NCBI RefSeq assembly: GCF_028767025.1
Contig: NZ_JAJQXX010000012.1
Location: 1-64,000 of the forward strand
Direction: 5' to 3'
Source of the DNA: Blautia sp. XA-2221
GTDB taxonomy: Bacteria > Bacillota > Clostridia > Lachnospirales > Lachnospiraceae
Length of the DNA: 64,000 bases
Below, in pieces: positions 1 through 9,115 of the stretch; positions within the stretch are counted from its first letter, which is position 1, and every line of letters begins with the position of its first letter. Position numbers and translations under genes: made by a program. Under the pieces are notes generated by a model. It searched no databases and was not told the origin of the DNA. It saw only the letters and a list, made by a program, of their open reading frames with translations.

Positions 1-95
1 TTAGAAGAAGTATTAAATTCTTAAAAAAGATACTGAAAGCAGATTAGGAAAGGAAAATCATTCATGCGTTTGTCGTGAACCTTCTCTGAGTATAC

Positions 96-124
96 TTGAC
101 ATTTCTCTTATACACTTGTAAGAT
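96..124 (+). promoter_or_regulatory. Sigma-A promoter of the amylosucrase-like gene
   Basis: A perfect -35 box TTGACA (96-101) is followed after 17 bases by TAAGAT (119-124), a good -10 box. It lies about 145 bases upstream of the chosen start codon, leaving a leader in which no riboswitch was recognised. Bases 1-95 hold nothing that could be supported. Confidence 0.7.
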
Positions 125-269
125 TACCATAAAACCTGTCAGACAATACTCCGAAGCAGGCGACAAATTACATTTTATAACCATCAACTGCACTAAAAAA
201 TCAGCAAATCCATTTTTTCATCTATGGAACATAAGGCTGGTTCTGCATAATAAGCAAAGGAGAATGAAT

Positions 270-2447
270 ATGGCAAAAAAAAGACTCCAGAAAAAGAAAG
301 CTGCTGCAAGGGCTGAGGCAGAACGTATAAAGACCGTTTCCACCGCTCCACAGGTCAGCGCCCCCCAAATTAAAATCGAAACAAAAAAGACGGAACCTAT
401 TAAAGTTTCTACCTCAAAAACCGAGCCCGTTAAGGTCGAAACCAAAAAAACAGAACCCATTAAGGTTTCTACCTCCAAAACCGAGCCTGTTAAGGTCGAA
501 ACAAAAAAGACAGAACCCATTAAAGTTTCTACCTCCAAAACTGAACCCGTTAAGGTCGAAACAAAAAAGACGGAACCTGCAAAAATCTCTGCCATGGAAA
601 GGGATGATGCTGTGTATCAGGCCCGTCTGATGCATCATATGGATGAAGTGAAATGGCTGTACTGCGAACTTTATCAGGATGATCCTCTTGTTATGGAGCA
701 TCTTTCCCAGCTTTTGAAGGGGCTGAAAACTTTTTATGACACAAGAACTGCAGAATTAAAAGCTTCTGACCTTTCCCGCGAAAAAGATCCTCACTGGTAT
801 AAGCGTAATGATCTTACAGGAATGATGATGTATGTCAATTCTTTTGCCAAAACTCTGAAGGGCCTGGAAAGCAGACTTGATTATGTACAGGAATGTAATA
901 TCAATTATCTTCATCTGATGCCTCTTCTTGCGTCCCCTGAAGGCCGCAGTGATGGTGGATATGCCGTATCTGATTTCCGTACTGTTCAGAAAAAGCTTGG
1001 GACCATGGAAGAATTTTCTCATTTGACTTCTGAATGTCATAAGCGGGGAATCAATATATGTCTTGACTTTGTTATGAATCATACTTCAGAAGAGCATGAA
1101 TGGGCAAAGCGCGCCCGTGCCGGAGAAAAAGAATACCAGGATCGTTATTTCTTCTTCGATTCCTATGATATTCCTTCCTTATATGAAAAAACCTGTCCTC
1201 AGGTATTCCCTGCCACGGCGCCTGGAAACTTTACCTGGCTGGATGATATCCGGAAACATGTTATGACTACCTTTTATCCCTATCAATGGGATCTGAATTA
1301 CAGAAATCCAGTAGTTCTTAACGAAATGATCTTTAATATGCTTTATCTTGCCAACCAGGGGGTTGATATTATACGTCTTGACGCAGTTCCCTATATCTGG
1401 AAGCAGCTGGGAACAAACTGCAGAAATCTTCCTCAGGTACACACCATTGTCCGTATTATGCGTATGATCTGCGAAATCGTATGCCCGGGTGTGCTTCTTC
1501 TTGGAGAAGTTGTCATGTCTCCGGAAAAGGTGGTTCCTTATTTTGGAACTGTTGAAAAGCCAGAATGTCATCTTCTTTATAATGTAACAACCATGGCAAC
1601 AACCTGGCATACCGTTGCCACACGAGATGTTTCTCTTCTGCGCCGTCAGCTTGATCTTGTTGCCGAGTTGCCACGGGATTATGTATTTCAGAATTATCTC
1701 CGCTGTCATGATGACATTGGCTGGGGGCTGGATTATGATTTTCTGAGTAACTTTGGTATCCAGGAAATCCCTCATAAAAAATACCTGAATGCTTTCCTGA
1801 CAGGAAGCTATCCTGATTCTTTTGCAAGGGGAGAGCTGTACAATGATGATCCGCGCCTGGGAGATGCCCGTCTGTGTGGAACAACAGCCTCTCTGTGCGG
1901 TATTGAACGCTTTGGATTCGAGGGGAATGAAGAAGGGGTAAACAGAGGAATCCGCTATGACATCACTCTCCACGCTTTTATGCTTTCTCAATCAGGCATC
2001 CCTGTTATTTACAGCGGCGACGAAATTGGTCAGTTAAATGACTATTCCTACAAAGAAAATCCTGAAAAAGCATCTGATTCCCGCTATCTCCACAGAGGTG
2101 ATTTCCGCTGGGATCTTGCTGAAAACCGTCACAGACCAGAAACCGTACAGGGAAAACTGTTTCCTGCGCTTGATCATCTGGAAAAGCTCAGAAAAGCTCA
2201 CTCTGTCTTTAGCAGCAAGGCTTCTCTTCGTACAATCGACACCTGGGATTCTTCCATTCTGGCACTTGTACGTGAAAACGAAGAAGAAAAATTCATTGGA
2301 CTTTATAACTTCAGTGAATACGATAAAGTTGCATGGATCAATGAAGAAGACGGAATATATACAGACCTGATCTCCGGACGAGAAATGGAAGCCAAGGGCG
2401 TTCAGATTCCTGCTTTCAGCTGTTTCTGGCTTTGCAGGAAAAAATAA
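270..2447 (+). CDS. Amylosucrase-like GH13 glucosidase/transglucosidase with repetitive N-terminal tail
   Basis: This 725-residue protein resembles amylosucrase (GH13 subfamily 4), which splits sucrose and transfers glucose to an alpha-1,4-glucan or to water. The barrel begins near residue 165. The nucleophile Asp371 lies in RLDAVPYIWK, the acid/base Glu413 in LLGEVV, and the third acid Asp481 in RCHDDIGW; all match the amylosucrase family. There is no signal peptide, so it should act in the cytoplasm. Residues 34-103 are a lysine-rich tandem repeat absent from classical members. The ATG at 270 is preferred because AAAGGAG ends 7 bases before it; an in-frame ATG at 264 sits too close, and further upstream codons have no ribosome-binding site. 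The gene has its own promoter and a terminator shared with the convergent GH2 gene. Sucrose hydrolase or another alpha-glucan activity cannot be excluded. Confidence 0.85.
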   Translation: MAKKRLQKKKAAARAEAERIKTVSTAPQVSAPQIKIETKKTEPIKVSTSKTEPVKVETKKTEPIKVSTSKTEPVKVETKKTEPIKVSTSKTEPVKVETKKTEPAKISAMERDDAVYQARLMHHMDEVKWLYCELYQDDPLVMEHLSQLLKGLKTFYDTRTAELKASDLSREKDPHWYKRNDLTGMMMYVNSFAKTLKGLESRLDYVQECNINYLHLMPLLASPEGRSDGGYAVSDFRTVQKKLGTMEEFSHLTSECHKRGINICLDFVMNHTSEEHEWAKRARAGEKEYQDRYFFFDSYDIPSLYEKTCPQVFPATAPGNFTWLDDIRKHVMTTFYPYQWDLNYRNPVVLNEMIFNMLYLANQGVDIIRLDAVPYIWKQLGTNCRNLPQVHTIVRIMRMICEIVCPGVLLLGEVVMSPEKVVPYFGTVEKPECHLLYNVTTMATTWHTVATRDVSLLRRQLDLVAELPRDYVFQNYLRCHDDIGWGLDYDFLSNFGIQEIPHKKYLNAFLTGSYPDSFARGELYNDDPRLGDARLCGTTASLCGIERFGFEGNEEGVNRGIRYDITLHAFMLSQSGIPVIYSGDEIGQLNDYSYKENPEKASDSRYLHRGDFRWDLAENRHRPETVQGKLFPALDHLEKLRKAHSVFSSKASLRTIDTWDSSILALVRENEEEKFIGLYNFSEYDKVAWINEEDGIYTDLISGREMEAKGVQIPAFSCFWLCRKK
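369..578 (+). repeat. In-frame 30-bp tandem repeat, seven units, two alternating types
   Basis: Seven 10-residue units lie head to tail within the amylosucrase-like gene. They alternate between a KVETKKTEP-type and a KVSTSKTEP-type unit, so the DNA period is 60 bp. The units differ only at scattered bases, so recent expansion or copy correction is likely. The encoded tail is basic, Thr/Lys/Pro-rich and predicted to be unstructured. Confidence 0.95.
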
Positions 2448-2487
2448 TCAGCTCTGCTGCCAGTTGTTTATCAACTCTGTAATCGGA

Positions 2488-2534
2488 AAATGGGCGGTGA
2501 AAAAACTCAAACGAGTTTTTTTCACCGCCCATTT
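2488..2534. terminator. Bidirectional terminator between convergent genes
   Basis: A near-perfect inverted repeat of about 21 bases per arm (AAATGGGCGGTGAAAAAACTC and its complement) with a 4-base AAAC loop has A-runs and T-runs inside its arms. It sits between the stops of the amylosucrase-like gene and the opposing GH2 gene and can serve both. Confidence 0.9.
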
Positions 2535-2544
2535 CTGTCTGCTT

Positions 2545-4329
2545 TTAACTTGTCAGGTCCTCAAAAATCCGATATAGTTTCTGATTCAGTTTATAAACCT
2601 CTTCCGGAATCAGCTTATCCACCTTTCGGTCATAAGTCATCACGCCATTTATCTCTTCCTCTATATCACTGGTCTGAGTATAAATAGCACTGGACAGTCC
2701 ATTTTTCAGATTAGGATAAATTTCTTCTTCCCACAGTCTCCTGTAATTATCTGTCAGTTCTTTTCTGGAATGATAATGTTGATATCCAAATTCTTTTTGG
2801 CATGCCATATGATCTTTTACAGGATAAGCATATCCCCCATATTCTGTCAATGCCACTGCGCGATTCTGAGGTTTCACCTTCAGTTTTCTCACATAATTGT
2901 GAATGCTGTACATATCCCCGCCCTTCTGGTCAAACCACCCACAAGCTTCATTCACCAGACGACCAGGATCCTTCTTTCGGATCAGAGCAGTTGCTTTATT
3001 TGCATCAAACTGTCCCCATCCCTCATTAAACGGAACCCATACTGCAATGCAGGGATAATTATAAAGAAGACGAATCATTCCTGTAAGATCCTTATAATAC
3101 TGTTTTCTTCCCTCGGCATCCTTTCTTTTGAACCATGAATAATGATTGTCTTTAATCCCTCTGGCAAACCAGTCAAAGGCATTGGTAAGATATGTTACAA
3201 ATATCATATTATAATCTCCGCCTCCATTGGGCATATCCTGCCATACAATCATTCCCAGTCTGTCACAATGGTAATAAAATCGTTCCGGTTCAATTTTAAT
3301 ATGTTTTCGTATCGTATTATATCCCATCTCTTTAAGCTTAACGATGTCATAGATAAGCGCTTCATCACATGGTGCTGTCAGAAGTCCCTCTGGCCAGTAT
3401 CCCTGATCCAGAACTCCATTAAAAAAGAACGGCTTGTTATTAAGATAAAATCTGAGAATTCCTTTTTTATCTCTTCCAGTAGAAAATTTACGCATACCAA
3501 AGTAGGATTTTACAAAATCATCTCCCATTCGGATTTCCACATCATAAAGAACCGGACTGTCCGGAGACCATGGACGAAAATCTCCAAGAGGGATACTGAT
3601 CGATTTTCCTTCCGTTCCTTTCGCCTCTGCGATCAGATTCTTACCATCATAAATCCGTATACTTACCGTCTCTGGATCCATGTTCTTTTTTTCTTTCGGC
3701 AGCACACGAATTTTCACTTTTCCTTCATCAAACATCGGGGTGATTTTAACTGATTCTATATAATGTTTACAAACACTTTCCATCCACACAGTTTTCCAGA
3801 TTCCACTTTGAGGCGTATAAAAAAGTGAGCCATATTTTCCTTTTTTTACAAGTTTCTGCTTTCCTCTTGCATGGGGAGCTTTTTCCGTCATATCCTTTAC
3901 GCAAAGAGTAAGAACATTTTCTCCATCGGTCAGAAACTCTGTAATATCAAAAGAAAATGGCAGATATCCCCCCTTATGTGTTCCAAGCGGCCTGCCATTC
4001 AGATATACATGGCACTCCTGATCCACTGCTCCAAAATGCAGCAGTACCTTTTCCTTTATAAAACTATCCGGCAATGTAAAACATTTTCTGTAATGAAGAA
4101 ATTCCTCCGGTTGGACAATTTTCTGTATACCTGATAATTTAGTTTCCGGTGAAAATGGAACCAGGATCTTTTTATCATAAAAGTCCGTTGTATTTTCACG
4201 ATTAATACAACAGTCCCATTCCCCGTTTAAATTCAGATAACTGTCTCTTACCATATTTGGCCGGGGATACTCTTCCCATACATGTTCTTTATTAACAGTA
4301 TTACTCCATTGTGTTTCCAGCTGTATCAT
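2545..4329 (-). CDS. Glycoside hydrolase family 2 protein (beta-galactosidase/beta-glucuronidase-like)
   Basis: A 594-residue GH2 enzyme with the usual order: N-terminal jelly-roll sugar-binding domain (about 20-180), Ig-like domain (about 185-285) and TIM barrel (about 290-590). The acid/base is Glu436 in WVPFNEGWGQ and the likely nucleophile is Glu496 in ALTEYGGYA. No signal peptide is seen, so it should cleave an imported glycoside in the cytoplasm. It is short for a LacZ-type enzyme, and the exact sugar cannot be read from sequence. Its ATG overlaps the stop of the upstream permease by four bases (ATGA), indicating translational coupling to the ABC importer. The importer therefore probably supplies its substrate. 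Confidence 0.9.
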   Translation of the reverse strand: MIQLETQWSNTVNKEHVWEEYPRPNMVRDSYLNLNGEWDCCINRENTTDFYDKKILVPFSPETKLSGIQKIVQPEEFLHYRKCFTLPDSFIKEKVLLHFGAVDQECHVYLNGRPLGTHKGGYLPFSFDITEFLTDGENVLTLCVKDMTEKAPHARGKQKLVKKGKYGSLFYTPQSGIWKTVWMESVCKHYIESVKITPMFDEGKVKIRVLPKEKKNMDPETVSIRIYDGKNLIAEAKGTEGKSISIPLGDFRPWSPDSPVLYDVEIRMGDDFVKSYFGMRKFSTGRDKKGILRFYLNNKPFFFNGVLDQGYWPEGLLTAPCDEALIYDIVKLKEMGYNTIRKHIKIEPERFYYHCDRLGMIVWQDMPNGGGDYNMIFVTYLTNAFDWFARGIKDNHYSWFKRKDAEGRKQYYKDLTGMIRLLYNYPCIAVWVPFNEGWGQFDANKATALIRKKDPGRLVNEACGWFDQKGGDMYSIHNYVRKLKVKPQNRAVALTEYGGYAYPVKDHMACQKEFGYQHYHSRKELTDNYRRLWEEEIYPNLKNGLSSAIYTQTSDIEEEINGVMTYDRKVDKLIPEEVYKLNQKLYRIFEDLTS

Positions 4330-5333
4330 ATTTCATCCACCTGTTTTTTTCTTAATTTAAACTTCTGAAGCTTTTCCGATTGTACCCCTACAGAAATCAG
4401 TACCAGCGCTCCCATAATAATAGACTGCCAATGTACTGTGAATATATCTGTAGGCAGATATGTAAAAATAGTATTGATGATAAAATAAATCATAATTCCA
4501 AAAAAAGCTCCTGAGAATCTTCCTTCTCCACCTGTAAGTTTTACTCCGCCAATGGCACACATGGCAATCGCATAAGTTTCATACATGTTTCCCGCACTCA
4601 GCGTAGCGCTTCCGCTGCTTGACGCAAGAAGGACTCCGGAAAAAGCAGCAATCGCTCCACAGCAGATAAAGGCTTTCATTTTTATTCTGTCTACATCGAT
4701 TCCCATCATTCTGGCAGCTTCACCGTTTCCTCCTACCGCATACATCCCTATTCCGAATTTAGTATTTTTTGCCAGATACATGCAAAGAAAGGTCACCAGA
4801 AACAGAAGGGGGATCAAAATAGAAATTCCGCTTTTCGCTCCCGGAATTACCCCTTTTATAAATTTCAGGTCAGCAAATCTCATGATCCCCTTTTCTATAG
4901 GAACAGATCTTTTTGCAATGATCAGGATCACACCTCTCAGGGCAAACAGCATAGCCAATGATGCAATCCAGGAAGAAATCCTCATCTTTGTTACCATGAA
5001 TCCAATCAACCAGCCTGAAACAACGCCTGTAAGAATTCCACACACAATTCCGAGAACAGGATTCACCTGTCCAACCAATCCCATTACTACTCCACTAAGA
5101 GCGAAAACCGCTCCCACAGAAAGATCAATTTCTCCGCACAGAATTACAAATGTCATTCCCAGTGCCAGAAAACCTCCGTTTTTTGCCGCTTTCATCAAAA
5201 TATTAATAATATTCGCCGGAGAAAGAAATCCTCTGTCAAAAAAGATAATGCTGGAAATCACCACCAGAAGCACAAATGCCAGAATGGTGCTTTTTGAATA
5301 AAAAGAATTATAAATTTTTCTGACTGTTTTCAT
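4326..5333 (-). CDS. Sugar ABC transporter permease (RbsC/BPD_transp_2 family), second copy
   Basis: A 335-residue polytopic membrane protein of the ribose/galactose-type permease family, with hydrophobic helices throughout and the family stretch GEIDLSVGAVFALSGV at about residues 66-81. It is the fourth gene of the binding protein, ATPase, permease, permease, GH2 operon, 11 bases after the first permease. Two different permeases suggest a heterodimeric channel, whereas RbsC itself is a homodimer. The stop overlaps the GH2 start. The substrate is unknown; a monosaccharide or short glycoside that GH2 then processes is inferred. Confidence 0.9.
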   Translation of the reverse strand: MKTVRKIYNSFYSKSTILAFVLLVVISSIIFFDRGFLSPANIINILMKAAKNGGFLALGMTFVILCGEIDLSVGAVFALSGVVMGLVGQVNPVLGIVCGILTGVVSGWLIGFMVTKMRISSWIASLAMLFALRGVILIIAKRSVPIEKGIMRFADLKFIKGVIPGAKSGISILIPLLFLVTFLCMYLAKNTKFGIGMYAVGGNGEAARMMGIDVDRIKMKAFICCGAIAAFSGVLLASSSGSATLSAGNMYETYAIAMCAIGGVKLTGGEGRFSGAFFGIMIYFIINTIFTYLPTDIFTVHWQSIIMGALVLISVGVQSEKLQKFKLRKKQVDEI

Positions 5334-5344
5334 TTTGCACCTCC

Positions 5345-6304
5345 CTATTTTGTCTGTTCCCTCTGAATAAACACTGCGAATACAATAATTGCCGCCTTAA
5401 ATACCTGTGCATACTGATCTGGAATGTTATTCATAACACAGGTGAGTGTAATCATCTGCATGATCAGAGCGCCTATCAGTGTTCCTATTACATGAGCTTT
5501 TCCCCCACTCATAGGCGTTCCTCCGATAACAACAGCCGCAATAGCGTCCAGTTCTGCCAGTTGACCAAGTGAACTTCCGGCCGCTACTGAAACCTTTGCC
5601 GCCTGAAATATTCCTGCAAATGCAGCACAGAAGCCACTGAATCCATATACTGCCATCATAACAGCCGATGTATTGATACCGGCAAGAGCGCTGGATTTGA
5701 TATTATCTCCCACAGCCTGAATCTGTCTTCCTAAGACTGTCTTTTCGACTATGATCCATACAACTATAACAAAAATAAGAATCGGAATGATCTGTATCGG
5801 AATAATTCCGCCAATCTTATAAGTTCCCATCAGACTAAGCTGCTTTCCTACATCTCCCAGTTTATTAAAGTAGATATCTCTGCCATCGCACAATACCTGA
5901 GCTGCTCCGCGAACTCCCAGCATAAGACCCAGAGTAATTACCATTGCCTGAAGATCCAGAACTCCCACAAAAAATCCTGCAATGCATCCAACCAGAACAG
6001 ATGCTGCCACTGCCAGTAAAACCGCTGGAATAATGCCAGTTTCCGGCATAAACTTTGCCGTCATAACGCCTGCAAGAGCCATTACAGAGCCCACAGAAAT
6101 ATCAATTCCTCCAGTGGAAATGACCAGTGTCATTCCCATACCGCACAGAACAGTAGGACATATCTGGGTAATGATGTTGTTTAAAGTACCCATTCTGAAA
6201 AAATTAGGTGTAAACACTGAATTTAATATGATAAAAAATAAAAGCATCGCAACCGCACTGTACTGTTTTATCATCTGCTGATAATCCTCTTTTGTTTTAG
6301 CCAT
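5345..6304 (-). CDS. Sugar ABC transporter permease (RbsC/BPD_transp_2 family), first copy
   Basis: A 319-residue permease of the ribose-type family, with the characteristic STGGIDISVGSVMALAGV region at about residues 64-81 and about ten hydrophobic segments. It overlaps the end of the ATPase gene by eight bases and is followed 11 bases later by a second, divergent permease. Together they should form the membrane channel of one importer. The overlap and matching strand indicate a single operon with translational coupling. Confidence 0.9.
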   Translation of the reverse strand: MAKTKEDYQQMIKQYSAVAMLLFFIILNSVFTPNFFRMGTLNNIITQICPTVLCGMGMTLVISTGGIDISVGSVMALAGVMTAKFMPETGIIPAVLLAVAASVLVGCIAGFFVGVLDLQAMVITLGLMLGVRGAAQVLCDGRDIYFNKLGDVGKQLSLMGTYKIGGIIPIQIIPILIFVIVVWIIVEKTVLGRQIQAVGDNIKSSALAGINTSAVMMAVYGFSGFCAAFAGIFQAAKVSVAAGSSLGQLAELDAIAAVVIGGTPMSGGKAHVIGTLIGALIMQMITLTCVMNNIPDQYAQVFKAAIIVFAVFIQREQTK

Positions 6305-7814
6305 GGCAGCTCACCTCACTTCCACTTGCAATGATTTCCATAATCCTGTCCTGTCTGATTTCTTGACCTGTCACTTCTCCGGCCACTTTGCCGTCACGCA
6401 TAACAATAACCCTGTCACAGTTACGTTCCAGTTCTGCAATTTCCGAAGAAATCATTAAAACCGAAACACCCTCCGCTGACAATTCCTGAATCAGTTCTTC
6501 GATTTCTGCCTTTGCGCCTACATCAATTCCACGAGTCGGTTCGTCCAGAATCATCAGCCTTGGATTCATACACATCCATCTGGCAAGTAATACCTTTTGT
6601 TGATTTCCACCACTGAGATTGCAGATTGCCTGTTCCGGAGACGGAGTTTTTATTTTCAGACGTTCTATATATTTATGTACAATCTTATCCTGCTCTTTCT
6701 TTTTTATAAATCCTGCCGTACTCAGTTTTGGCAGCAGCGCCACTGTCATATTTTCCCTGACAGACAGATGCGGAATAATCCCTTCTACCTTACGGTCTTC
6801 CGTACAGAATCCCATTCCTTTTTTTATAGCGTCTGACGGAGAATGAATTTCTGCTTTCTCTCCCCACCAGAAGATTTCTCCGGCATCCGGAGGATTCATT
6901 CCAAACAATACCTGCGCCAGCTCTGTCCGTCCTGAACCAAGCAGCCCCGCCAGACCAACAACCTCTCCCTGTCGGATTTCAATGTCTACTCCACTTAGTC
7001 GCATTCCCTGATGTATGTTTTTCATTTGTACTGCTGTATCAGCATCCTTAAACGTATAGTCCTGTTTTTTGCGCTCCAGAACTTTTGTTTCTCTTCCCAC
7101 CATCAGTGAAATCAGTCTGAACTGATCAAGTTCTTCTATATCATAATCTCCAACATATTCCCCATCTTTAAATACAGTCAGACGATCACAGATTTCAAAG
7201 ATCTCATCCAGCTTATGACTGATAAAAATAACGCTGATTCCCTGTTTTTTTAATTTACGGATAATATCAAATAAAACCTGAACTTCATTTTTATCCAGAG
7301 AGGATGTCGGCTCATCCATAATAACCAATTTTGCCTGAATACTGATAGCCCTGGCAATAGCCACCATCTGCTGAACAGCAGTTGAAAACTCTTTCAGCGG
7401 TTTCGTAACATCAATCTCTATACCCAGTTCGTTCAAAATACGCGCAGCTTCTGAAATCATTTTTTTCCTGTCCACTGCTTTAAACCTGTTTCTGGGTTCT
7501 CTGCCAACAAACAGATTTTCATAAACCGTCTGGAACGGAATAAGGTTTAATTCCTGATAGATTGTAGAAATTCCTTTTTCATTGGCCTCCATTGGTGTTG
7601 CCGCATTGATTTCCTCTCCATCAAATCGAATACTTCCTCCATTTTTCTGATAAATGCCTGTAATAACCTTGATCAATGTAGATTTGCCTGCTCCATTTTC
7701 TCCCATAAGTCCATGCACTTCCCCCTTATTTACAGTGAGCTGTACACCTTTCAAAGCCCGGACACCGGGAAACGTTTTCTCCAGTCCTTTTATTTCAAGT
7801 AAAGCTTCACTCAT
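6297..7814 (-). CDS. Sugar ABC transporter ATP-binding protein (RbsA/MglA type, two cassettes)
   Basis: A 505-residue duplicated ATPase that powers sugar uptake. The first cassette has Walker A GENGAGKST at 38-46 and Walker B LVIMDEPTSSLD, but its signature is degenerate (STAVQQMVAIARA). The second cassette has a canonical LSGGNQQKVLLARW signature and LMILDEPTRGIDVGAKAEI, but a diverged Walker A (LLGSGRTELAQ). This asymmetry is typical of RbsA, MglA and XylG. It lies between the binding-protein gene and two permease genes. An intercistronic hairpin upstream probably lowers its expression relative to the binding protein. Confidence 0.95.
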   Translation of the reverse strand: MSEALLEIKGLEKTFPGVRALKGVQLTVNKGEVHGLMGENGAGKSTLIKVITGIYQKNGGSIRFDGEEINAATPMEANEKGISTIYQELNLIPFQTVYENLFVGREPRNRFKAVDRKKMISEAARILNELGIEIDVTKPLKEFSTAVQQMVAIARAISIQAKLVIMDEPTSSLDKNEVQVLFDIIRKLKKQGISVIFISHKLDEIFEICDRLTVFKDGEYVGDYDIEELDQFRLISLMVGRETKVLERKKQDYTFKDADTAVQMKNIHQGMRLSGVDIEIRQGEVVGLAGLLGSGRTELAQVLFGMNPPDAGEIFWWGEKAEIHSPSDAIKKGMGFCTEDRKVEGIIPHLSVRENMTVALLPKLSTAGFIKKKEQDKIVHKYIERLKIKTPSPEQAICNLSGGNQQKVLLARWMCMNPRLMILDEPTRGIDVGAKAEIEELIQELSAEGVSVLMISSEIAELERNCDRVIVMRDGKVAGEVTGQEIRQDRIMEIIASGSEVSCHG

Positions 7815-7837
7815 AAAACGCTCCTTTTCTCAGAGAA

Positions 7838-7871
7838 AGCTGCGGCAAAGCCTGTATACTCCACCGCAGCT
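7838..7871 (-). promoter_or_regulatory. Intercistronic stem-loop between binding-protein and ATPase genes
   Basis: AGCTGCGG and its perfect complement CCGCAGCT flank an 18-base loop in the 80-base gap of the operon. There is no strong T-run, so it looks like a partial terminator or RNA-stabilising stem. Such elements commonly give more binding protein than membrane components; the function here is inferred. Confidence 0.6.
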
Positions 7872-7894
7872 CCATCCGTTTTTACTGATAAACC

Positions 7895-8860
7895 TTAGAA
7901 TCCAAGTTCTACATCCACGTTTTCTTTTGTATAAAGTGTATCTTCATTTGTAATTGCTTCCGGAATTTCTTCTCCATTGCTTATTTTGGTTATGGTATCC
8001 AGTACAATTTCTCCAAAATATGGGGTACATGTACAGGAAGCAAGCTGCTTTCCTTCTTCTACTGCCTCGAATGCTGCCCTGGTTCCGTCGATTCCCAGAG
8101 TGAGAATGTCTTCTCCCGGCTTCAGTCCTGCTGCCTCAATAGCATTCATAGCTCCCTGCACCATATCGTCTGTCACACAGAATACTGCATCAATATTTTC
8201 TTCTCCCTGAGCCTGAAGGATATTTTCCATTACAGCCTGGGCTTTGTCCATCAGCCATTCTCCATCCTGCTCCGCTACAATCTCATACTTATCCGCATCA
8301 AGGGCATTTACAAATCCTTCCTGTCGATCTGTAGAAGTAGATGAATCGTAACCTCCGTTGATAATTACAACTTTTCCTCCATCAGGAAGCGCTTCCATAA
8401 GCGCTTTTGCACACTGCTCTCCTTCCCATACAAAGTCTGACATAATCGCAGTTGTATAATGAGTGCCAGCCTCTCCTTCAATAGTACGGTCTACCAGGAT
8501 CACAGGAATCTCGTTTGCCATTGCCTCTTCCAGAGCTCCCTGAAGTCCATTATCCTCTAACGGCGCCACAACCAGATAATCTACTCCTGCAGCAACCAGA
8601 TCACGAATATCGGATTCCTGCGTTGCGATATCTCCTCCTGCGTCCTTAACAATCAGCTCACCGCCGGCTTTTTCAACGTACTCTTTAATGCTGTCTGTTT
8701 CTGTGGTTCGCCATGCAGACATACTGTCTGTCTGAGCAAATCCCACAGTTTTTCCATCAAGTACCTGTTCTGTTTCTTCTTTTGCATAAACTGTTGTTCC
8801 TATCCCCATTGTAGAAATTGCTGTAACCGCTGCCATAAATAAAGCCATCCGTTTTTTCAT
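7895..8860 (-). CDS. Sugar-binding protein of the ABC importer (periplasmic-binding-protein-like domain 4)
   Basis: A 321-residue ribose/galactose-type binding protein. It begins with a signal peptide (MKKRMALFMAAVTAISTMGIGT... to about residue 26, VYA before KEE) and then the two-lobed domain, with DYLVVAPLEDNGLQ and FCVTDDMVQGAMNAIEAAG as typical stretches. The ATG at 8858-8860 follows GGGAGGT; an upstream TTG in frame overlaps that ribosome-binding site and was rejected. The signal has no lipobox cysteine, which is unusual for a firmicute importer because binding proteins are normally lipid-anchored. First gene of the operon, transcribed divergently from the ArsR-type regulator. Confidence 0.92.
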   Translation of the reverse strand: MKKRMALFMAAVTAISTMGIGTTVYAKEETEQVLDGKTVGFAQTDSMSAWRTTETDSIKEYVEKAGGELIVKDAGGDIATQESDIRDLVAAGVDYLVVAPLEDNGLQGALEEAMANEIPVILVDRTIEGEAGTHYTTAIMSDFVWEGEQCAKALMEALPDGGKVVIINGGYDSSTSTDRQEGFVNALDADKYEIVAEQDGEWLMDKAQAVMENILQAQGEENIDAVFCVTDDMVQGAMNAIEAAGLKPGEDILTLGIDGTRAAFEAVEEGKQLASCTCTPYFGEIVLDTITKISNGEEIPEAITNEDTLYTKENVDVELGF

Positions 8861-8903
8861 TTTAATACCTCCCAAATGTTTTTATTTTTATTACAATAAT
8901 TAT

Positions 8904-8930
8904 GTTATACTATTTTGTCATTTTTTACAA
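8904..8930 (-). promoter_or_regulatory. Candidate promoter of the sugar ABC/GH2 operon
   Basis: On the minus strand TTGTAA (8925-8930) precedes TATAAC (8904-8909) with a short 15-base spacer. The surrounding 255-base divergent region is very A/T-rich and must hold the control sites for both this operon and the ArsR-type gene. The non-ideal spacer could mean activator dependence, but this is a guess. Confidence 0.35.
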
Positions 8931-9009
8931 TATAGTTTTTGTATATCCATTTATTTTCAGCTATTTACTCAATTTTATTCTGTTTTATTTGTAAAATCTG
9001 CATATTTAC

Positions 9010-9038
9010 TTTATTTTTTATGTAATAAATGTTATAAT
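9010..9038 (+). promoter_or_regulatory. Candidate promoter of the ArsR-type regulator gene
   Basis: A perfect TATAAT (9033-9038) has the weak -35 candidate TTTATT 17 bases upstream (9010-9015). It lies about 80 bases before the regulator's ATG in the divergent region. Confidence 0.45.
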
Positions 9039-9115
9039 AAAAATATGGAGTAATTAAGAAAAATGTAAGAAAGATACTTTATTTTAACCAAATATGTATT
9101 TATCAGGAGGAGCAT

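Noticed and set aside
369-578. Regularly spaced repeats that could be mistaken for a CRISPR array or minisatellite locus
   Set aside because: The period is in frame, the units are contiguous without unique spacers, and they are translated as the N-terminal tail of the GH13 protein.
1179-1991. A 270-codon open frame on the minus strand
   Set aside because: It is antisense to the catalytic domain of the amylosucrase-like gene and lacks a start signal.
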